A DNA stretch of 64,000 nucleotides from Bolinopsis microptera (lineage: Eukaryota; Ctenophora; Tentaculata; Lobata; Bolinopsidae): positions 2,559,375 to 2,623,374 of the forward strand of contig NC_087072.1 of assembly GCF_026151205.1 (NCBI RefSeq), read 5' to 3'. The notes under the pieces were generated by a model. The model ran no database searches, was not told the DNA's origin, and saw only the letters and a program-made list of their open reading frames with translations. Both the position numbers and the translations under genes were made by a program. Shown piece after piece: positions 59,001 through 64,000 of this stretch (position 1 is its first letter; every line of letters starts with the position of its first letter).

Positions 59001-62000
59001 AAGAGCAGGTAGGTTAGGGTCAAGTATGGGGGGGGGGGGCACAGTACACGTCCTGTTAACAGCAGGTAGGTTAGGGTCAAGTATGGGGGGGGGGGGGGCA
59101 CAGTACACGTCCTGTTAAGAGCAGGTAGGTTAGGGTCAAGTATGGGGGGGGGGGCACAGTACACGTCCTGTTAAGAGCAGGTAGGTTAGGGTCAAGTATG
59201 GGGGGGGGGGGCACAGTACACGTCCTGTTAAGAGCAGGTAGGTTAGGGTCAAGTATGGGGGGGGGGGGGCACAGTACACGTCCTGTTAACAGCAGGTAGG
59301 TTAGGGTCAAGTATGGGGGGGGGGGGGGCACAGTACACGTCCTGTTAAGAGCAGGTAGGTTAGGGTCAAGTATGGGGGGGGGGGGGGACACAGTACACGT
59401 CCTGTTAAGAGCAGGTAGGTTAGGGTCAAGTATGGGGGGGGGGGGGGCACAGTACACGTCCTGTTAAGAGCAGGTAGGTTAGGGTCAAGTATGGGGGGGG
59501 GCACAGTACACGTCCTGTTAAGAGCAGGTAGGTTAGGTTCAAGTATGGGGGGGGGGGGGGCACAGTACACGTCCTGTTAAGAGCAGGTAGGTTAGGGTCA
59601 AGTATGGGGGGGGGGGGCACAGTACACGTCCTGTTAAGAGCAGGTAGGTTAGGGTCAAGTATGGGGGGGGGGGGGGGCACAGTACACGTCCTGTTAAGAG
59701 CAGGTAGGTTAGGTTCAAGTATGGGGGGGGGGGGGCACAGTACACGTCCTGTTAAGAGCAGGTAGGTTAGGGTCAAGTATGGGGGGGGGGGCACAGTACA
59801 CGTCCTGTTAAGAGCAGGTAGGTTAGGGTCAAGTATGGGGGGGGGGCACAGTACACGTCCTGTTAAGAGCAGGTAGGTTAGGGTCAAGTATGGGGGGGGG
59901 GGGACACAGTACACGTCCTGTTAAGAGCAGGTAGGTTAGGGTCAAGTATGGGGGGGGGGGGGGGCACAGTACACGTCCTGTTAAGAGCAGGTAGGTTAGG
60001 GTCAAGTATGGGGGGGGGGGGCACAGTACACGTCCTGTTAAGAGCAGGTAGGTTAGGGTCAAGTATGGGGGGGGGGGCACAGTACACGTCCTGTTAAGAG
60101 CAGGTAGGTTAGGGTCAAGTATGGGGGGGGGGGGGGCACAGTACACGTCCTGTTAAGAGCAGGTAGGTTAGGGTCAAGTATGGGGGGGGGGGCACAGTAC
60201 ACGTCCTGTTAAGAGCAGGTAGGTTAGGGTCAAGTATGGGGGGGGGGGACACAGTACACGTCCTGTTAAGAGCAGGTAGGTTAGGGTCAAGTATGGGGGG
60301 GGGGGGGGCACAGTACACGTCCTGTTAAGAGCAGGTAGGTTAGGGTCAAGTATGGGGGGGGGGGGATACATTACACGTCCTGTTAAGAGCAGGTAGGTTA
60401 GGGTCAAGTATGGGGGGGGGCACAGTACACGTCCTGTTAAGAGCAGGTAGGTTAGGGTCAAGTATGGGGGGGGGGGACACAGTACACGTCCTGTTAAGAG
60501 CAGGTAGGTTAGGGTCAAGTATGGGGGGGGGGGCACAGTACACGTCCTGTTAAGAGCAGGTAGGTTAGGGTCAAGTATGGGGGGGGGGGGGATACAGTAC
60601 ACGTCCTGTTAAGAGCAGGTAGGTTAGGGTCAAGTATGGGGGGGGGGGGACACAGCACACGTCCTGTTAAGAGCAGGTAGGTTAGGGTCAAGTATAGGGG
60701 GGGGGGGGGGACACAGTACACGTCCTGTTAAGAGCAGGTAGGTTAGGGTCAAGTATGGGGGGGGGGGACACAGTACACGTCCTGTTAAGAGCAGGTAGGT
60801 TAGGGTCAAGTATGGGGGGGGGGGACACAGTACACGTCCTGTTAAGAGCAGGTAGGTTAGGGTCAAGTATGGGGGGGGGGGGGGACACAGTACACGTCCT
60901 GTTAAGAGCAGGTAGGTTAGGGTCAAGTATGGGGGGGGGGACACAGTACACGTCCTGTTAAGAGCAGGTAGGTTAGGGTCAAGTATGGGGGGGGGGGGGA
61001 CACAGTACACGTCCTGTTAAGAGCAGGTAGGTTAGGGTCAAGTATGGGGGGGGGGGGGCACAGTACACGTCCTGTTAAGAGCAGGTAGGTTAGGGTTAAG
61101 TATGGGGGGGGGGGGCACAGTACACGTCCTGTTAAGAGCAGGTAGGTTAGGGTTAAGTATGGGGGGGGGGGGCAGTACACGTCCTGTTAAGAGCAGGTAG
61201 GTTAGGGTTAAGTATGGGGGGGGGGGGGACACAGTACACGTCCTGTTAAGAGCAGGTAGGTTAGGGTTAAGTATGGGGGGGGACACAGTACACGTCCTGT
61301 TAAGAGCAGGTAGGTTAGGGTTAAGTATGGGGGGGGGGCACAGTACACGTCCTGTTAAGAGCAGGTAGGTTAGGGTTAAGTATGGGGGGGGGGGGGGCAC
61401 AGTACACGTCCTGTATGGGGGGGGGGGCACAGTACACGTCCTGTTAAGAGCAGGTAGGTTAGGGTCAAGTATGGAGGGGGGGGGGGAACAGTACACGTCC
61501 TGTTAAGAGCAGGTAGGTTAGGGTTAAGTATGGGGGGGGGGGGGGGGGCACAGTACACGTCCTGTTAAGAGCAGGTAGGTTTGGGTTAAGTATGGCGAGC
61601 ATTCCAATCCGCGCGTGCAAGAAAAATCTACTCAGTTACCGACGATAATTGAACTCGTGACCCCTGGTTTGCAAGACCAGTGCTCTAACCACCGAGCTAC
61701 GGAGGCACTTACTGCTCTGTTAAGGGTCCTATTAATAGATAAAATCCATCTGATTCTCTTGCCCTCTAATTCAAATTCGAGAGTTTTTTGACGTTAAAAT
61801 GCTTATGCGGAAAAGAACCACCACTATAAGACACCTCTTTACACTTCACCTTGAGAGAATCCATCATGAGAGGGAGACCAGCGTCAGGGCCATCTATATG
61901 TAGGGGTAACTGCATGGCTCCCTTGTTGAGTACCACCGAGGGGTCCGTTGCTTCTGCTTCCAGGACAGTACCACGCTTGCAGAACAGATTTAGCAGACTG

Positions 62001-63915
62001 TAACCTACTGTTGTCAGCTGTCCTGAACATCTAGATTAAATCTCCTTGTATTTCCACTGACGTAACCGGTAAAACATATTGAAAAGTAACTCATGAAATA
62101 AGCCAGGATGGTACAGCCCGTAATCAGTTATCAGCTCACAGAACTTACCTGTTATAGCGTGTAGAGTGTATAACTTCAGCACTGTGATACTAGTTTTTGG
62201 CAGGTCTCCAGGAAGCTTGACGCTGTACTTGTAGATTGGGTTGTAGATATCACTGTCCAGCACCACACTGGATGAGATCTGGGGTCCCAATATGTTGAAG
62301 TCCCGGTCGAATATCCTACCAGTTACTCGTGAGATTGTCACACAGGAGGGTAGGTAACGTGCCCCGTCTGTTTTGGGGGGAGATGGGGCACACTGGTGGG
62401 GGAGATAGCTGTTAGTAACAGGTGGGGCACACTGGTGGGGCACACTGGTGGGGCACACTGGTGGGGCACACTGGTGGGGCACACTGGTTGGAGCACACTG
62501 GTGGGGACCAACAAGGATTACCGGTGTCAGAGGGGGGTGGGGATGGATTATGGTCGACTATGTCAGGGGGGGGGGGGGGGGTGGATTATGTCACTATGTC
62601 AGGGGAGTTAGGATAATAAGTATAGATCCGTAGGGTAACAGATATGTTTCTACTCAAAATACTTGATACATAGCTGCAGAAGTTAGTAGGTATTAATTAA
62701 AAATGGTGAGATATTTTTTATAAACGACAAATCTTAGTATACCTATTATCAGAGTTATTGATCTGTTTTTGTCATGTACCGTAAAGTTTGGTTTCGGTTC
62801 CACATGTCTGAATGCCCCTGAAGTTAGATTCCAATTATTCTAAAATCACATTTATATTCTCCTATCAGTCTTGGACGAATCCAAGCTTCGATATTCTACA
62901 CCCTATTCAATTACAGTATAGTTCTTACCTGAATCAGGAATCAAGTACAGATATCGAACTTAAGTATTTAATGGCTGACTACATAGCTGCTGACCAGTAG
63001 GTAGTCTTGGTTGAGGGAGGAGGAAATAGTCATCTGGTCGGTCAGGGAAACGAGGCGTCCACTCTTTAGAGTCGTAGTACCTGACCAGTAATCCGCTGTT
63101 AGCAATCCTAGTGAACTCCTCCTCAACAGTGGCAATGTCGTTTGTCTCAAGCTCTTCCAGCCACTGGGAGAGCATATGGGTGATTTTATCAACAAAAAAA
63201 TAGGTTTAAGTTTTGAGCGCTGAACGATAAGAGATCAATAAAAACTTTGAACACAATTTTCTCACCTGAGCGAGTTTGGAGAAGGAGGGAATAGGAGGTT
63301 TGAACACCTCCAGCTCCAGCCTCTTATCTGAATAGAGCGCCCAGCTCCACCCAACTACATTGCTCTCTCCATCCTTGTAAGTAAATATCAGCACTATCTC
63401 CTCCTGGTTCCAGGCTAGCTCCAGTGTCTTGTAATCTAAAGAGTACTGGTTGAGAAGGGTTGTGCGACAGGCTGAGAAGAGGAGGGGAAGGAGACACTGT
63501 TCTTTATGTTATACTCCTCATCAATCTCACAGTACTGCACGTGAACAGAGAGTGAGGGTGGTAAAGAGGGCTGGTTGAGGATCAGGGTGTGGTAGTGTAG
63601 TCCCTTGATTCTTTCGGGGGTTTCAGTTGGTTCAGGTGGCTCTGGAACTGGAAGCAGTTCAACTGCAGGTGTCGCGGTTTTAGCAGGGGCTGGCATCGGT
63701 CTGATAGGTGTCGATTTGTTGCCTTTTCGGAGTATCTAGGAATGTTTTGTTAGAAACGATGAGATTGAAGGCTACAGAGAGTGAGGGGAAATTTCAATGA
63801 ATTGAAATATTTTGATAACGACTGGGGGCGAATAAGGTAACAATTTTAAACCTTGATTGGGTCGAAGTCGTCAGGAGGGCCGTAGGTTTCAGTTACTTTC
63901 TCTTGCGATTGGTTT
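53071..63915 (-). CDS. C-terminal 11 exons of a large unrecognised protein (5' end outside window)
   Basis: Exons in transcription order: 63852-63915, 63531-63735, 63266-63471, 62995-63163, 62149-62367, 61850-62022, 55784-55980, 55199-55457, 54565-54765, 54183-54395, 53071-53205. They join in phase to 679 residues plus one partial codon, ending QQMSESRDFIQ. A Pro/Glu-rich linker (VPEPPEPTETPE) is followed by alternating beta-strand-like segments such as LSVHVQY, IVLIFTYKDG, VVGWSWALYSDKRLELEVF, LLVRYYDSKEW, RYLPSCVTISRVTGRIF, YKYSVKLPGDLP and MVGWVQIQIFSHAGP. These suggest C2-like or other beta-sandwich modules, but I cannot name the family. Membrane segments are not apparent. The small intron 63472-63530 (59 bases) is inferred from a frame change with good GTGAGA and TTCTCAG sites. 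The acceptor of exon 55199-55457 was chosen by phase. Confidence 0.78.
53464..54177 (-). repeat. 31-bp minisatellite repeating a 5' splice site of the large gene
   Basis: About 22 copies of a 31-bp unit. On the gene strand each reads CACAGTGGTAGAG|GTATAACACG. The real end of exon 54183-54395 reads TGCAGTGGTAGAG|GTATAGCA. The array therefore repeats about 12 exon bases and the donor into the intron, starting at the exon edge. Both outermost intervals carry an extra gttataatattt spacer. A shift to any downstream copy would add 31 bases per copy and change the frame. Confidence 0.93.
55981..61590 (-). repeat. 5.6-kb array of about 95 copies of a complete 3' splice site
   Basis: Units of about 56-64 bp vary mostly in a homopolymer of 8-20 G (plus strand). 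On the gene strand each unit reads C-run, atacttgaccctaacctacc, tgctcttaacag|GACGTGTACTGTG. That is a polypyrimidine/C tract, a CTAAC branch-point-like word, an AACAG acceptor, and the first 13 or so bases of exon 55784-55980, which begins GACGTGTACTGTGTCCCC. The unit next to the exon is the functional site. The plus strand carries one TTAGGG and one long G-run per unit. All open frames in the array on either strand are repeat artefacts. Confidence 0.95.
61635..61706 (-). pseudogene. tRNA-like sequence with TGC anticodon, degenerate
   Basis: The minus strand folds into a recognisable tRNA: GCCTCCG acceptor 5' strand, D arm with GCTC and GAGC, anticodon stem CTGGT/ACCAG with loop CTTGCAA (anticodon TGC, Ala), and a T arm ACGAG TTCAATT ATCGT. 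The 3' acceptor strand CGGTAAC pairs at only four of seven positions and one T-stem pair is lost. It is most likely a tRNA pseudogene or a SINE head. It lies between the 5.6-kb array and exon 61850-62022. Confidence 0.6.
62393..62505 (-). repeat. 13-bp minisatellite just upstream of an acceptor
   Basis: About seven copies of ggggcacactggt, some truncated. The array ends roughly 25 bases upstream (gene sense) of the acceptor of exon 62149-62367, so its C-rich gene-strand sequence (ACCAGTGTGCCCC) adjoins that acceptor's tract. Unlike the other arrays, it does not include exon sequence. Confidence 0.8.
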
Positions 63916-64000
63916 CTAACAATTTTCTAAGGAAATTGGCAATTGGCATTACGATATCGCTGATTCACAAAAAAACTTTTACAGACATCAGCATTTTACG

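Noticed and set aside
56113-61558. Many long Pro/Leu-rich open frames on the minus strand, and Gly-rich ones on plus, suggesting proline-rich proteins.
   Set aside because: They are translations of the 5.6-kb minisatellite in shifting frames. The array is intronic, between two well-supported exons.
61635-61706. A functional tRNA-Ala(TGC).
   Set aside because: The acceptor stem pairs at only four of seven positions and a T-stem pair is lost, so it is listed as a relic.
63472-63530. A frameshift or pseudogene in the large minus-strand gene.
   Set aside because: A 59-base intron with GTGAGA and TTCTCAG sites restores phase exactly, so a small intron is the simpler reading. A sequencing error remains possible.

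Overview
The window is eukaryotic, from an AT-rich invertebrate animal genome. Intron-rich genes with GT-AG junctions encode animal-type proteins (UNC93A, NOP58, saposin B repeats, a sushi/CCP domain, AT-hooks). The rest is tandem arrays, short inverted-repeat elements, tRNA-like SINE copies and decayed LINEs. A cnidarian or other early-branching animal is my guess; the sequence does not settle it.

Layout. 1-1856: 5' flank. 1857-5132 (+): Gln-rich protein with four AT-hooks, four exons. 5133-11682: intergenic, with TIR elements near 9.7-10.4 kb. 11683-24343 (-): complete 11-exon UNC93A-like gene, 472 residues. 24344-24792: short divergent promoter region with a perfect 29-bp inverted repeat. 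24793-28278 (+), perhaps to 30657: secreted or surface protein with signal peptide, Cys-containing domain and CCP domain. 31-40 kb: repeat-rich, with two 5'-truncated LINEs and another retroelement fragment. 40377-40820 (+): small intronless ORF. 41592-46343 (+): complete 12-exon NOP58, 535 residues. 46344-48774: decayed coding fragment and nested inverted-repeat elements. 48775-52035 (-): complete 11-exon gene for a secreted protein with five saposin B domains. 53071-63915 (-): the last 11 exons of a large gene I do not recognise, whose 5' end lies outside the window. The genes have unrelated roles and form no operon-like unit.

The most striking observation is that many tandem repeats straddle or derive from exon-intron junctions. 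UNC93A has them at four donors (68 bp x2, 20 bp x about 22, a 40-bp family, and a duplicated exon end flanking an 8-bp array). The CCP gene has a 36-bp x52 donor array. The saposin gene has a 47-bp acceptor duplication. The unrecognised gene has a 31-bp x about 22 donor array and a 5.6-kb array of roughly 95 copies of a complete 3' splice site. The NOP58 intron 11 carries two duplicated, phase-compatible Lys-rich cassette exons, one split by a retroposon with a 13-bp target duplication. Junction-seeded minisatellite formation therefore looks like a recurrent process here. All exon models come from reading frame, splice consensus and phase, without transcript data.
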